NCBI RefSeq assembly: GCF_003597395.2
Contig: NC_133773.1
Coordinates: 64,759,730 to 64,823,729 of the forward strand
From: Chelonoidis abingdonii
Lineage: Eukaryota; Chordata; Testudines; Testudinidae
Direction of reading: 5' to 3'
DNA: 64,000 nucleotides
The notes below the pieces were generated by a model. The model was not told where the DNA came from, ran no database searches, and saw nothing but the letters and a program-made list of their open reading frames with translations. Positions 50,362 through 61,699 of this stretch are shown here, piece by piece; the stretch's first letter is position 1; each line of letters starts with the position of its first letter. The position numbers and the translations under genes are program-made.

Positions 50362-50641
50362 TCTGGTCTACACTGGGTGCGGGAGGATTGATCTATGTTA
50401 TGTAACTTCAACTACGTGAATAACATAGCTGAAGTCAACATACTTAGATCTACTCACTATGGTGAGTCAACTGCTGACACTCCCTCGTCAACTCCGCCTG
50501 TGCCCCTCACTCCAGTGGAGTACCAGAGTCAACAGAGTGCTTGGAGGTCAATTTATCATGTCTAGACTAGGTGTGATAAATCAACTCCTGCTGGGTCGAT
50601 TGCTGCCCGTCAGTCCAGCGGGTAATGGCAGCAAGCTTAGG
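50362..50641. mobile_element. Harbinger/hAT-like MITE, about 280 bp
   Basis: Left end 'gtctggtctacactgggtg' and a decayed right end 'gcgggtaatggcagcaagct', which resembles the usual 'gtagtgtagacaagccc' terminus. The interior contains 'gtctagactaggtgtgataa' and 'gctgggtcgattgctgcccg', known from this repeat group. Non-coding. Confidence 0.6.
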
Positions 50642-50813
50642 GCTTGTCTACAAGTGAGTGACAGTTGTCTTACAAATTGTGAGACATAACCATTTATGGG
50701 CCAGGTGAACAGCTAAACATAACTTTAATATTAATTTTAGTGGAACTAAAAGTAAAAAGTTAGTTTTCTTTTGAAGATTACTATAAGAGGATATATGGTC
50801 CCCACCCCTTCTT

Positions 50814-51798
50814 TAGGGTTGCCAGACATCTGTTTTTTGACTGGAACGTCTGGTTGAAAAGGGACCCTGGCAGCTTCAGTCAGCACTGCTGACCAGGCTG
50901 TTAAAAGTTCAGTTGGCCATCTACAGCAGGGTAGGCAGGGTGCCTGCCTGGCTCCCCATGGCTCCCAGAAAGCTGCCGGCATATCCCTCTGGCTCCTAGG
51001 CTTAGGGATGGCCATGGGGGCTCCGCACACTGCTCTTCCCCACACCCTCAGCACTGGCTCCGCAGCTCCCATTGGCCAGGAACTGCAGCCAATGGGAGCT
51101 CTGGGGGCAGCGCCTGCAGGTAGGGGCAGTGCACAGAGCCACCTGGCTGCGCCTCCACCTAGGAGACAGAGGGAGATGCTGACAGCTTCCTCGGAGCTGC
51201 CTGAAGTCAGCACCACCAGAGCCCACATTCCTTCCCATGCCCCAACCCCCTGTCCCAGCCTGCAGTCCCCTTCCATACTCTAAACCCCTTGACCCCAGCC
51301 CAGAGCACCTTCTTGAACCCCAAACCCTTCATCTCCAGCACCACCCCAGAGCCCACACCCCCAGCTGAACCCCTCACACCCTTCCATACCCCAACCACTG
51401 TCCCAGCCTGGAGCCCCCTCCTGCACCATGAACCCCTCATTTCTGGCCCCGCTCTGGAGCCTGCAGCCCCAGAGCCCATACCCCCTCCCACACCCCAGAT
51501 CTAGATTCTCTCCCACACTCCAAACCCCTAGTCCCCAGCCTGGAGCCCACTCCTGCACCCCCATTCCCTCATCTCTGGCCCTACCCCAGAGCTCTCACCC
51601 CTAGCCAGAGCCTTCTCGCCCTCTCACACCCCAACAGCCTATCCCAGCCTCATGAAAATAAGCAAGTGAACCAGGGTGGGGGAGAGCGAGTGATGGAGGG
51701 AGGAGTGATGGAGTGAGTGGGGGGTGGGGCCTCAGAGAAGGAGCGGGATGGAGGGCAAGGGTGTTAGGTTTTCTGCAAATAGAAAGTTGGCAACCCTA
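50814..51798. mobile_element. hAT-type non-autonomous element, 985 bp
   Basis: Ends TAGGGTTGCCAGAC and, inverted, TAGGGTTGCCAACTTTC. Flanks CCCTTCTT (50806-50813) and CCCTTGTT (51799-51806) match in 7 of 8, a likely 8-bp target duplication. The interior is GC-rich and proline-coding in several frames (ccccagcctggagccc repeats), which explains open frames of up to 176 codons; none has a domain. A related, inverted and more decayed copy lies at 62222-63172. Confidence 0.85.
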
Positions 51799-51806
51799 CC
51801 CTTGTT

Positions 51807-53498
51807 TCCCATTACAGTCTCTCTGCATCATCAGTCAGGGGAGAGCAGGCTTTGCAGAGCTGCTACTCTCTCTGCACAGACAGATAAGAAATAGTCAAAG
51901 CCTAGACTGCCCTTTCCCTCACACCCCAGAGGATTGAGCAATGCAGCTGAGCTAACATAAAGTGAGAGGGTAATCTGTGTCATGCAATGTAGGGGAAACC
52001 AAAAAGAGGAAGTGTAACTGTTCCGTCCTGAGTTTGTTCATGGGGTGATGCTGTTGCATTTTCTCTCTCTCTCTATCTCAAGCGAAGCAACTCTTCTGAG
52101 CCAGATCTTCAGCTACTATGAACTGCTGTCAATGGAATGACACCAGTTTATACTAGCTGATGATCTAGCCCAAATTCTCACTCTTACCTGTTATAAAATC
52201 TGCTTTTGCTAAAGGTAAGGAAATGCTTTAGTTCTTCACAGTAAGAACATGAATTTTTGGACAAATGCTAAAGGAATGGTTATTTAAATTCCTCTCTTGG
52301 CACATCAGCAACATAACATTCTCATGAAAGGCCCAAGTTTAATAGCTCTTAGAAAATTCTAGCTCATTAAGCTAGTGAAAGCTTTGTGAGTCCCGCAGGT
52401 GTCAGCGTTAGTTTCTTGAGGCAGAAGTGCTAATAGTAATTGCTTTGATATGAACACTTGACCACTAGGTGTTTCAAGAAATGGTGTAAGTAGTATAAGT
52501 TTGTGTGGGGACTTTATTCTCTCATATCCCTTAAATGGATACCCACAGTGGCCAACTACAAAGGAAAGAGGCAAGTGTAAGTAGTCTAGTTTGGGGCAAT
52601 TAACATTATCTTCACTAAGTATATTCCATTTGGCCTGATTTCTGGTTAATCAAATACAAGATTCTGTCTATACATTTTCATTTGTTTTATCACCTAGTAT
52701 ATTAACCCAATTGCAGCACTTTTTAACTTAAAAAATAGGTAAATGACAGCTAACTAAAGCTGCTTGTCTTTAAAAGACAAGAAAACAAAAACATTTTTTA
52801 AAAAGCCTTTTATACTGCCAAAGATATTCCATAGTAAAGGCTTTGAGCTTTACAAAGCTATAGATCAAGAGGCCATAAGAAATAGTTATTAAAGGAAAAT
52901 ACATCAGGTCATTCGTATGCTTTTCCTAAAATAAACTGCTGAATTAAAAACTTATCTTAATTATACTAGATGCAACAGGCACTGGGATGGAAAAGAAAAT
53001 AACAGATTTCCCCCCCCCCATTTTCTGGGTGATTCAACTAGCAACTGATTCAAAGATGCTTGGAGTACCCTTGATCTGCACCTGCAATTACTATTAAAGT
53101 TAATAGAAGTTACCCTTACATTTAGGGGAGAATAGGCCCTTGAATACAGAACATTCAGTGTGCACCCTTTTTAACTTTACACTATCGCTGTCTTACCAAA
53201 CACCTTCACTTTTTTTTCACTTGCAGAATATGTATTCTCTATTGGGACTATTATATATTTTTACTGTAGATTTACACTGGGGTATAAAAATAAGAATTTT
53301 ATATGCTATGTGCAACTTTTTCTCTTTCGGTAAGCAAGATTTTCGTATAAGTGTACTAACATAAAGAAATGTCATTAAACATGACTAACATATTAAACAC
53401 AATGCACTAATTTGACAATCTTCAGTAAATATTTAATTGACTGGTACATCATGTGAAGTCTATTTCAATTGCACACACTGCAGAAAATCAAAGTATGA
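51807..53498. other. No gene; short MITE inside
   Basis: AT-rich intergenic DNA with a short (CT)n run at about 52062-52078 and the palindromic element at 52099-52172. Confidence 0.5.
52099..52172. mobile_element. Short palindromic MITE (gggccagatcctc family)
   Basis: Ends 'gagccagatcttcagct' and 'agctgatgatctagccc' are inverted matches; sibling of 36583-36668. Confidence 0.65.
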
Positions 53499-53500
53499 TA

Positions 53501-53846
53501 CAGTAGAACCTCAGTTATGAACATCAGAGTTACGAACAGACCAGTCAACCACATACCTCATTTGGAACTAGAAGTACGCAAGCAGGCAGCAGTAGAGACA
53601 AAAGAAGAAAAGGCAAGTACAGTACAGTACTGTGTTAAATGTAAACTACTAAAAAAAGGAAAGTTTTTAAAAGAAAAATATTTGACAAAGTAATGAAACT
53701 GTTTCTGTGCTTGTTCCATTTAAATTAAGATGGTTAAAGCAGCATTTTTCTTCTGTATAGTCAAGTTTCAAAGCTGTATTAAGTCAATGTTCAGTTGTAA
53801 ACTTTTGAAAGAACAACTAGGTGTTCGGAACACTGAGGTTCTACTG
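53501..53846. mobile_element. Tigger/pogo-like (Tc1-mariner) MITE, 346 bp
   Basis: Ends CAGTAGAACCTCAGTTATG and, inverted, CAGTAGAACCTCAGTGTTC, each flanked by TA (53499-53500 and 53847-53848), the target duplication of Tc1/mariner-type elements. Interior AT-rich, non-coding. Confidence 0.85.
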
Positions 53847-53870
53847 TACTCTGACATAGCACACAATTGG

Positions 53871-54506
53871 AGACAAGATGGGTGAGGTAATATCTTTTAT
53901 TGGGCCAACTGATACTAAAAATCATGGACTGAACAGAGACACTGGATTTATAGCTTATTACAACTGTCTGTAACCCACTAACCCCCTCTTTCTGTCCTAT
54001 CACTGCAAAGATGTTGCCAGGCCACTCTACCTTGAATGGTCCCTTATGATCAGGGCCGGCTCCAGGCACCAGCCCAGCAAGCAGGTGCTTAAGGCGGCCA
54101 ACAGAGAGGGGCAGCACATCCAGCTCTTTGGCGGCAATTCAGCAGCGGGTCCTTCACTCCCTCTTCGAGCAAAGGACCAGCCTCCGAATTGCCACCAAAG
54201 ACTGAAGCGGCGGTGGTAGAGCTTATCAAGATCACTGCTTTTTTTTTTTTCCCCCCTGCTTGGGGCGGCAAAAGCCCTGGAGCTGGCCCTGCTTATGATA
54301 TGTGCTAATTACTTATGTTAAACAATCTGTTCCGCCTTGCATTTTGCTGTGACACTGGGAATACCTTTGCAAGACTTGAAGAAGAGCTCTCTATAGCTCA
54401 AAAGCTTGTCTCTCTCACCAACAGAAGTTGGCCCAATAAAAGATATTATCTCACCCACCTTGTCTCTCTCATAGCCTGGGATGGACTGGCTATAACTACA
54501 CTGCAT
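53871..54506 (+). mobile_element. Penelope-like 3' fragment with 15-bp target duplication
   Basis: Starts with an inverted arm (gatgggtgaggtaatatctt) and ends with its partner (taaaagatattatctcaccc) plus the tail 'ggctataactacactgcat'. Flanks ATAGCACACAATTGG (53856-53870) and ATAGCATACAGTTGG (54507-54521) match in 13 of 15. A hAT MITE (54051-54291) is inserted inside. No reverse transcriptase frame remains. Confidence 0.85.
54051..54291. mobile_element. hAT MITE (241 bp) with exact 8-bp target duplication
   Basis: Ends CAGGGCCGGCTCCAGG and, inverted, CAGGGCCAGCTCCAGGGC. CTTATGAT occurs immediately on both sides (54043-54050 and 54292-54299), an exact duplication. It carries T12/C6 tracts near its right end. 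It is nested in the Penelope fragment, so it is the younger insertion. Confidence 0.9.
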
Positions 54507-54544
54507 ATAGCATACAGTTGGTTTGGCTAAGCAAACCAAAGTCC

Positions 54545-55120
54545 CAGTCCTACAGGTGTTTGTCTAACCTGTTTTTAAAAACCTCCAATGACAGAGATTC
54601 CACAGTTTCCCTGGGTAATTTGTTCTAGTGCTTAACTACACTTAAAAACATTAGGAAAAACTTCCTAACTGTAACCTAAATCTCCCTTGTTGCAATTTCA
54701 GCCCATTACTTCTTGTCCTGTCCTCAGTAGATAAGTACAACAATGGATCCTCCTCCTCTTTATAACAACCTATTAAGTATTTGAAGACAGTTATGTCCCT
54801 TCCTCAGTCTTCCACAGACTAAACAAACCCATGTTTTAGTCTTTCCTAATAGGCTGTGTTTTCTAGACCTTGGTTTTCTTTTTCATTGTTCTCCTCTGAA
54901 CTTTCTCAAATTTGTCCCCATTTTTCCTGAAGTATGATGGCCAGAACTGGACACAGTATTCCATCTGAGGCTTTATCAGTGCTGAGCAGACTGGATGAAT
55001 TACTTGTGTCTTGCTTACAACTGTTCTGATGATACATCCCAGAATAACGTTCACTTTTTCTGCAATGGTAGTTGTCATGATATCTTTCCCCAATCTGAAC
55101 CTTAGAGTCCAAAAAATTGG
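54545..55120 (-). mobile_element. CR1 LINE 3' half, antisense
   Basis: Plus-strand phrases 'acagagattccacagtttcc', 'aacttcctaactgtaaccta' and 'ggccagaactggacacagta' are the complement of the CR1 C-terminal region and 3' untranslated end. On the minus strand a broken frame reads SALIKPQMEYCVQFWPSYFR then FEKVQRRT, the CR1 'LEYCVQFW...LERVQRRA' block. The 5' limit toward 55150 is uncertain. Confidence 0.8.
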
Positions 55121-55149
55121 GGTACCAGCATGAATTTCTCTAAGCTTAA

Positions 55150-55866
55150 TTACCAGCTTAGATCTGATAGGCTGCCACCACCCAAAAATATATAGTGTTT
55201 TGGGGCACTCTGGTCCCCCCAAAAACCTTCCCTGGGGACCCCAAGACCCAAAATCCTTGAGTCTCACAGCAAAGGGGAATAAACCATTTCCCTTCCCCCT
55301 CCTTTCTTTCTCCCAGCTCTTTCCCGCCCTGGGTACACCAGAAGATCACCGTGCTTCAAACTCCGGAATCATAACACAGAGAAGTCAGGTTTCCCTCCGT
55401 GGGTATCCTGGAGAGATAGGCAGTGATTCAAACTCCTTGAATCTTAAACAAAGAGGAAATTTACCTTTCCCCACCCACCTCGTCTCTCTCTCCCACCAAG
55501 TCCTTGGTGAGTACAGACTCAATACTTTAGCATTAACCAGGGGTAAAAAAATCAATTAGGTCTTTAAAAAGAAAGCTTTTAATAAAAGAAAGAAAAAATA
55601 AGAAATCTCTGTAAATACAAGATATAATATTACAGGGTCTTTCAGCTTATAGAAAATGGAGAAAAAGCCTCCTCCAGCAGAAATACATACTTTCAGCCAA
55701 ATACACATTAAAAACTCTACCAGCCAGATACACATTTGCAAATAAGGAAAACCAATTAAAAAGACTAAAGCCACCTTTATCCTGATACTTACTAGAATTA
55801 GAACAGAAGAGATTGTTTTAGAAAGATTGGAGGAATCTGCTTACATCTGGTCCCTCTGAGACCCCA
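55150..55866 (-). repeat. LTR-like repeat cut by the assembly gap
   Basis: The stretch 'tctttaaaaagaaagctttt' to 'cagggtctttcagcttatag' and on to 'ggtccctctgagacc' matches a turtle LTR-type repeat I recognise, in the orientation whose usual end ('...ctatctgtttatggaca' type) should follow at about 55870. The N gap replaces that end. The inner boundary near 55150 is approximate. Confidence 0.5.
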
Positions 55867-55891
55867 NNNNNNNNNNNNNNNNNNNNNNNNN
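55867..55891. other. Assembly gap of 25 N
   Basis: Exactly 25 undetermined bases, a fixed placeholder length; the true distance is unknown and could be negative. Order and orientation of the sequence after it rest on scaffolding. Confidence 0.98.
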
Positions 55892-57090
55892 TCTTACCTT
55901 TAATTGCTCTTTCTCTTAAATGAATGCTTGATTTTGTACCCACACAAGCTCTGCACAGACGGTCGCACGCTGCTAGACATGATGTGCCGTTAGGCCCTTA
56001 GGGTGTGAACTTAAAATCCACACAGGAATGCTCATGTTTGCAGTTCCGCCGGAAACACTCCGAGGGCCATTGCGTCAATACCTTGCAGAAGCGATAACGA
56101 GCTATCTAGATCCAATGACAAGTACAACCAGCTCTGCGTAGTACTGGAACCTCTAGGTAAGGTTTGTACCATAGTGTCTGCCAGCTAAGTAATCCTACAC
56201 CAAAGATATTCCAACCCCGGCCTCCAAACCGGAGACAATCCACTACTAGTGGTAGAATGGGCACCACTAGGTAGGAGCTGAAATGAAATCCCCTTGGGCA
56301 TCTGCTGCTATACAAATTTTTAGAAAAGTTTATTTAGCAACCCTAGCAATTCCATTCCACAAGAAAAGTGATATCAACCACACTAAGCATAACTCAATTC
56401 TAGGCAAAATGTCTTGTTTTCCCTTAAACAAGTAACAAATAGCAGTTTTATATTTGTCCGCTTTTTGTGATAGTATTGTCTGCCAGATTAGCATAATAGG
56501 CCTCATTTATTTAGGGCCAAAATCCGGAAGTTTTAGCTCTATGTAAAGACTTATGTCTGTTGGCTCTTTAGGCGAACTTATACTGTCCCTTCTTCTCGCA
56601 AGCATGTAATCTAAGAAGAAACCAACAAAATCAGAAAAACCTGTCAAACAGCAAACTCTGCTTGCCTCACTCATAGGTGATTACGGGAGCACCAACAGAA
56701 CCATTTCATTTGAACGTTGATTTTGGCCTGTGAACTGATTTGAAAATGAATCTATAACCAGTTACTAAACTTATGGGAGAAATCTAAAGAATTTGCAAGG
56801 GAGTAAGAAGCTAGATTAAAAACTACTTGATTAATCTTAAGTATCGCTTCAATCCTGCTGAAAAGTCAGGATCTTAGGACTCGTTTATTATGAAGTGTTT
56901 TAGTCAACAAACCAATTGCCCCAAAACACTCAGGGTGAATTTTGCCCACCAATTATAGGCTGGGGAAGTAGATATGTATCCCAGGCTGTCCCCGAGCCCC
57001 CAGCATTTAAGAATTTGTTCACTCTTTGAATGGTCACAAAGAATGTTTTTGTGAATTCCAGTAGTTTTAATTTTGCTGTAAATATTAAAA
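55892..57090. other. Post-gap sequence, no recognised gene
   Basis: CpG is visibly more frequent than before the gap (for example around 55957-55990 and 56047-56100), without being a GC-rich island. No intact repeat is recognisable. It may be real CpG-rich sequence or lower-quality assembly. Confidence 0.5.
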
Positions 57091-57094
57091 GCGA

Positions 57095-57176
57095 AGAATT
57101 CAGTGTATTCATGGCAGGGGACTGGAACCTAGATGACTCCCTTAGGTCCCTTCCAGTCCTCGGATTCTATGATGAG
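57095..57176 (+). mobile_element. CR1 3' end fragment
   Basis: Contains 'ggactggaacctagatgac', 'cccttccagtcctcggattc' and 'tatgatga', the CR1 3' terminus. Confidence 0.8.
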
Positions 57177-57380
57177 TGTTCCATCCTTCGTCCCATACAG
57201 ACAAGTTTTAGAGAAGCAAAGCTCCTTACATGGTAATCCATCAGCTTAGTTTTTCACAAAAAGATTAATAAACAACTTCGACAAAGAAAAAAAAAATCTA
57301 CATTTCTCAAACAAAACAGTGTAATTCCATACTTGTTAATGTACATTATTCAGAATGCAGTAGTGTAGGTTTCCATAGAG

Positions 57381-57548
57381 CTACTTGCTTTCGATGTTGG
57401 TGGGAAGCCGTGTATCACCATGATCCAAGAGTGCCTGTGCGGTGATCAATAACTCCTGGTTAGCTTCACCCATGCCGCATGACAGCCGATCATGGCGTCG
57501 GAACCAAGACTTGGTTGCATCACGGATCCAGGTAGGGGCTTGGGGGAG
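57381..57548 (-). other. Possible terminal coding exon, unidentified
   Basis: On the minus strand a pyrimidine tract (57562-57580, ggctttttttgttttttctt) is followed by AG at 57561-57560 and a second AG at 57550-57549. After the second AG an open frame of 55 codons runs to TAG at 57383-57381. The peptide is balanced in composition, with blocks such as WIRDATKSWFRRHDRL and ANQELLITAQALLDHGD. Using the first AG in this frame would meet a stop, so only the second fits. I do not recognise the protein. It could be a real last exon, a transposon fragment or chance. Confidence 0.25.
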
Positions 57549-57599
57549 CTAATGACGTGCTGGAAAGAAAAAACAAAAAAAGCCTAATTCGCATGGGTA

Positions 57600-59690
57600 A
57601 CAGACAATTAACAAAACATTAAATGTTATTCCCTCTTAACAATTTGCACAACCAACAATCCTCATAAGATGACCTAGTCCCCAACACCAACCATTTTTGT
57701 TAAGCCATTGTTCATGAATTCAAACACCAACATTTATAACACAAACAAATCTAAGCATGAAAGTTTCGAAGGAGTCCTGGCAAAGAGAGTTGAAATGGAC
57801 ATATGCCAAGTACTTAATTTTCAATCTTAATATTTCCTCTGTCTAACTATGTAAAACAGTCATTTAAGGATTAGTGATTTTGTACAGCATGTACAGAAGC
57901 ATCACTGAAAATTTCAACGTATGGCGGACTCTAAAAGAAGACTTTTCGAGCAAAGTGCCGTCTCCACCCCTCGACGGATATTGGAAATCGCAGTAGTGCT
58001 AGACTCTCGCACAGTCAATCTCTGCCTAGAAAGTAGCGAGACTATTTTGCCCTTGAAACAATACTGGTTATTGAAGAATATGCTTATCCCCCTGCAAGAC
58101 ATGTCAGCATTTGAGTGATAGTTCTTATGTAAAGTAAATTTAGGCCCAAATAATACAGCACATGAGTAACTCACTGAGTTCAACAGACTGATCATAGAAA
58201 AGTATAGACAAGGAATCATAGAACCAGTTTGAGCGTATGTTTGGTACCTCAGAAAGATACATGGAGCAAATATCATTGTAAGCACACTAGAAGATACATG
58301 ATAAGATAACAATCAACATTGGATTTGTCCAGAACAAACTCAGCAACCAAATTATGCCTTCTTGATAAGAGTAAAAGCCTTGTGGGCACGCAATATTAGA
58401 TTCTCAATTTAGTAATGGCTTTTATGCTGGACTCAAATGACCATCACACACCTCACCCAAACCAAAATAGGAATACCTAGATGAACCTAGTAATTAAGGG
58501 GTGCACAGACATGTTGCGCGAAAACCATACTCAGAGCATTACTCCCAATGGTTCATCGCTGTCAGACTGAAGCGGCAAAGAAATCTAGTGAGGCCACAGG
58601 GAGGTCCTGGTTCTAAACAGTACTCAATAAATATTCGGCACCAATGGCAATAGAGAGTATGCCTTGCAGACATACTAGCCTTGGAGTGTTGATAAGCCAA
58701 CTTTGGACGACAAAATAGATTAAAAATGATCTGGAACATAACTGGAGACGCAGTGGGCTTCACAACTGAAAAGGATGAAAATCTCAATAAGGAAAATGCC
58801 AAAGTATCACACCTAGGGGATGGACTAACATAACTTAACATAAATACAAGATAAGAACATGCACCAACGAAACGGATACTCGCCAGAAATACTGAAAGAT
58901 TATACTGATCCAACTAAATATAATCAACAAATGTGGCTACTGCGTCGCCAAATCGCCTTCCCTCTGCTGACGCGACCCTGACCACAAAAGACCCAGCCCA
59001 ATTGGCAGTTAGTAGAACGTTGAGTGTACAGGAAGTGCCTATGTTTGTTGGGTGTTTCTCTTCAGTGCGTAGAGGGCAACAGAGCGACGCAGTTGTGCAC
59101 TGCTGACCTTCTGCATGAGAGAGTGCCTAACGCGCATCACCAATGCGAGGATATATCGAGCGTGTGTTCTCTACGAATCATCCTAGTAACCACAGATCTA
59201 TCTGAGCATGTTACGAGCAGTTCTATGCAGAAAGGACCAGCACAAACTTCCATCCTGTGTGTTCCCAGCAAGAAACTGAGAGGGAAAGCCACCGGTCAGT
59301 CAGTGAAAAGGAGCTACACCCAACTCTGTTTGTACGCCCGGAAAAGCTACACCATACGTTTTGGGACGGCGGTTGCCAGCTACAAACTGACCAGAACCTG
59401 CGCCCAAGGCTTCATACCTGCCAAGGAACCACCACACAAAAAACGCTTCGATGAGTTGCCTCCAGAGTTGATATTGAAATTCAACACAATTCAGAGCTCT
59501 AACAAAGTAGCCGAGGCATCCTCCATGAAAAGGTTCCCAGAATCCCACTGGTAAAAAAATTGTTCTGAAAATGTAGAAATCTGTAGTTACATACTTAGAG
59601 TAAGACTGTAAAGTGCATATGTTGTATAATCTGTTATTTCTAAGTTCTAGAAGCAAATCCATCGTCCATGAAAGTTCCCACTGTTGGACT
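57600..59690. other. Post-gap sequence, no recognised gene
   Basis: Contains open frames of 132 codons (58312-57914, minus) and 176 codons (59024-59554, plus) without recognisable domain, signal peptide or splice framework. CpG is frequent at 57925-58040 and 59080-59165. Nothing known could be assigned. Confidence 0.4.
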
Positions 59691-59698
59691 TGGGGGTC

Positions 59699-59870
59699 GT
59701 GTCCATAAACAGATAGCTAAAGGTTTAATGCTCTTTCACTCTGTAAAGGGTTAACAAACAACTTCACCGGCAAACATCCTGACCAGAAGGACAATCCGAA
59801 AACAAGAAACTCAAATCTCGGGTGGAGGGAAGCGTGTGAAGTGGGCTGTCTTTTCTGTGTGCTGGTGTTC
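59699..59870 (+). repeat. LTR 5' end fragment, inverted relative to 55150-55866
   Basis: Begins TGTCCATAAACAGATAGC and continues 'ctgtaaagggttaacaaac' and 'cctgaccagaaggacaatcc', then 'gggtggagggaagcgtgtg'. This is the terminal part that the 55150-55866 repeat lacks, in the opposite orientation. It is more degraded than expected from the consensus I remember. Confidence 0.55.
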
Positions 59871-61585
59871 TCACCATATGTACATGAAGAGCACAGAAAA
59901 ATCAACTGTATGACAATCTCGAGACATTGACTAGTTAAATTCAGCTCCCATAAAAATAATACTGCCTTGAATATTACCAATTCGATTAATCTAATTGACA
60001 TCTTTCTCCTGCCTAATGATTGTGAGATTAATGCTCTGTGTGAACATTAGAAATTAACAGAAGTATTGCTTTAGGATTTCTCTTAGTGTGATTAATATGA
60101 ACATCTTAAGTATACTGACCATTGGGAACCAAAAAGCCAAATGCTTTACAAATTATGTTAGCCATGGTAACTGAATGGCATATACATAAGGGTGAAATGC
60201 AGCATGTTGGTTTATATTAGCAACACTACACACAGTTTAGGACTGGAAGAGAAGGGAATCGCGTCCCAATTACTGTTTCCCTGCCCACTTTGTGGATCAC
60301 ATCCAGCAACAGCAAAGGGAGTGAGAAGATGAGTGGTAAGATGCGAGCTTCCAGTCCTTCCGTTTTCTTTTTGAAAAAAGTATAATTTTCAAAATTTTAA
60401 AAAACTGTTTGTGACTGTTCTAATCACCCTGGAAATTGAGATAGTAAGTGAATTCAGAACTCTTGGCTGTGGGCAGAAGATACGTGGGAGCATAATCACC
60501 AGAACTACAACTCCCGATGAGCCACCACACGAGTGTCTGTTAGAATTGAAGTTATTTGATTCGGGGTTGAAATTCCAATTTTATTATTTAATGAGCTATC
60601 AAAACTTTCCTGGGAAAAAGCAGACCCTTTTGTTGAAAAAAATATTATTAATTCAAGCTAAATTTGTCAATAAATATTTCATTGAAAAAAAATTGACCAG
60701 CCATGCATCAGGGATTATTTTCTTTTGTGCTTTAAAATTAATCCCCATGGGTCCTGTATCTCAAGGGAAAACTGTGGTCTTTCTGAGACTCTTGCTGTGA
60801 CAGTTTTGTGTGAATACTGATCGCAATGCTAGCGTTTTCCTTTTTTTGATGAACGCTGCATTTGATTTAGCCTATTGAAAGACCCCACCTTAAGAACAAC
60901 TTTAATGCTGTGACGATAGCGTAGAGCCCAGGGAGTTCTGTCCTAGATGGTTTCAATAGTCATACATTAAAGCTTAGTTCTGCAGCTCAGTCCTGATTTC
61001 CAATAGGCATTCTCCCGAGCATAGGAAACAAGATAAAAACCTGGCACGTGCGCATGGACTACAACAGGTTAGCAAACTGCAGCATCTAATTTATGCACAA
61101 AAACCTTGGTCCGAAACATATGCCTCCCCACTGAAATCTAAAACCTAGTTAGATTCCTCTCAGTCTACTGCCAAGTCTCTTATATTTATGTAGTATTGAT
61201 TTGATATTATTATTTTATTGGTTAGATTTGTATTTCCACTTTCTCCAGTTATATACTGTAAGTTTTAGTACCAAAAATCAACACAAATAAAAATCTAAAA
61301 CTCTATTTCTTTGTGCTTTAGTCCTTCCCATAACATATGAGTATGGTGTAACAGGATCAATGTTAAAGAATGATAGTATTTATCAGGAGTAAACTACGTT
61401 TCCTTTTTCAAAGCAGCTTACAGTCTAGTGGCTCATGCGTGGTGATGTACATGCATAAAAAAATTCACATCCTAAAAATATCTACCTTCTTGTCCTATAA
61501 TTCACTTACCACCCCCGTTGCCCAGTCCACGTCACTCACCTCATCTTGGACTTCTTCGAGGTGGCCATCCCACACTTCTTGAGAT
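59870..61585. other. No recognised gene
   Basis: AT-rich intergenic sequence. ACTACAACTCCC at 60504-60515 resembles a ZNF143/THAP11-type motif. 60580-60700 resembles the 'cattgaaaaaaaattgacca' repeat type also hinted at in 41580-41760. Confidence 0.4.
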
Positions 61586-61589
61586 GTAG

Positions 61590-61692
61590 TAGAGAGTGAC
61601 CAGATAAAAGTATGAAAATCAGACAGAGGTCCTATATAAGAAAAAGCCCCAAATGATCGACGTCCTAAAAAGTCAGGACGTTGGTCACCCTA
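61590..61692. mobile_element. hAT-type MITE, about 100 bp
   Basis: Left end TAGAGAGTGACCAGA and, inverted, right end TAGGGTGACCAACGTCC match around GTGACCA. The interior 'tcctatataagaaaaagccc' is familiar from a common turtle MITE. Flanks agatgtag and agatgcag are near-identical, though their phase against the ends is ambiguous. Confidence 0.7.
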
Positions 61693-61699
61693 GATGCAG

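Noticed and set aside
50746..51564. Minus-strand frames up to 176 codons and Pro-rich plus-strand frames
   Set aside because: Lie within the non-autonomous hAT element and reflect its GC-rich repeats.
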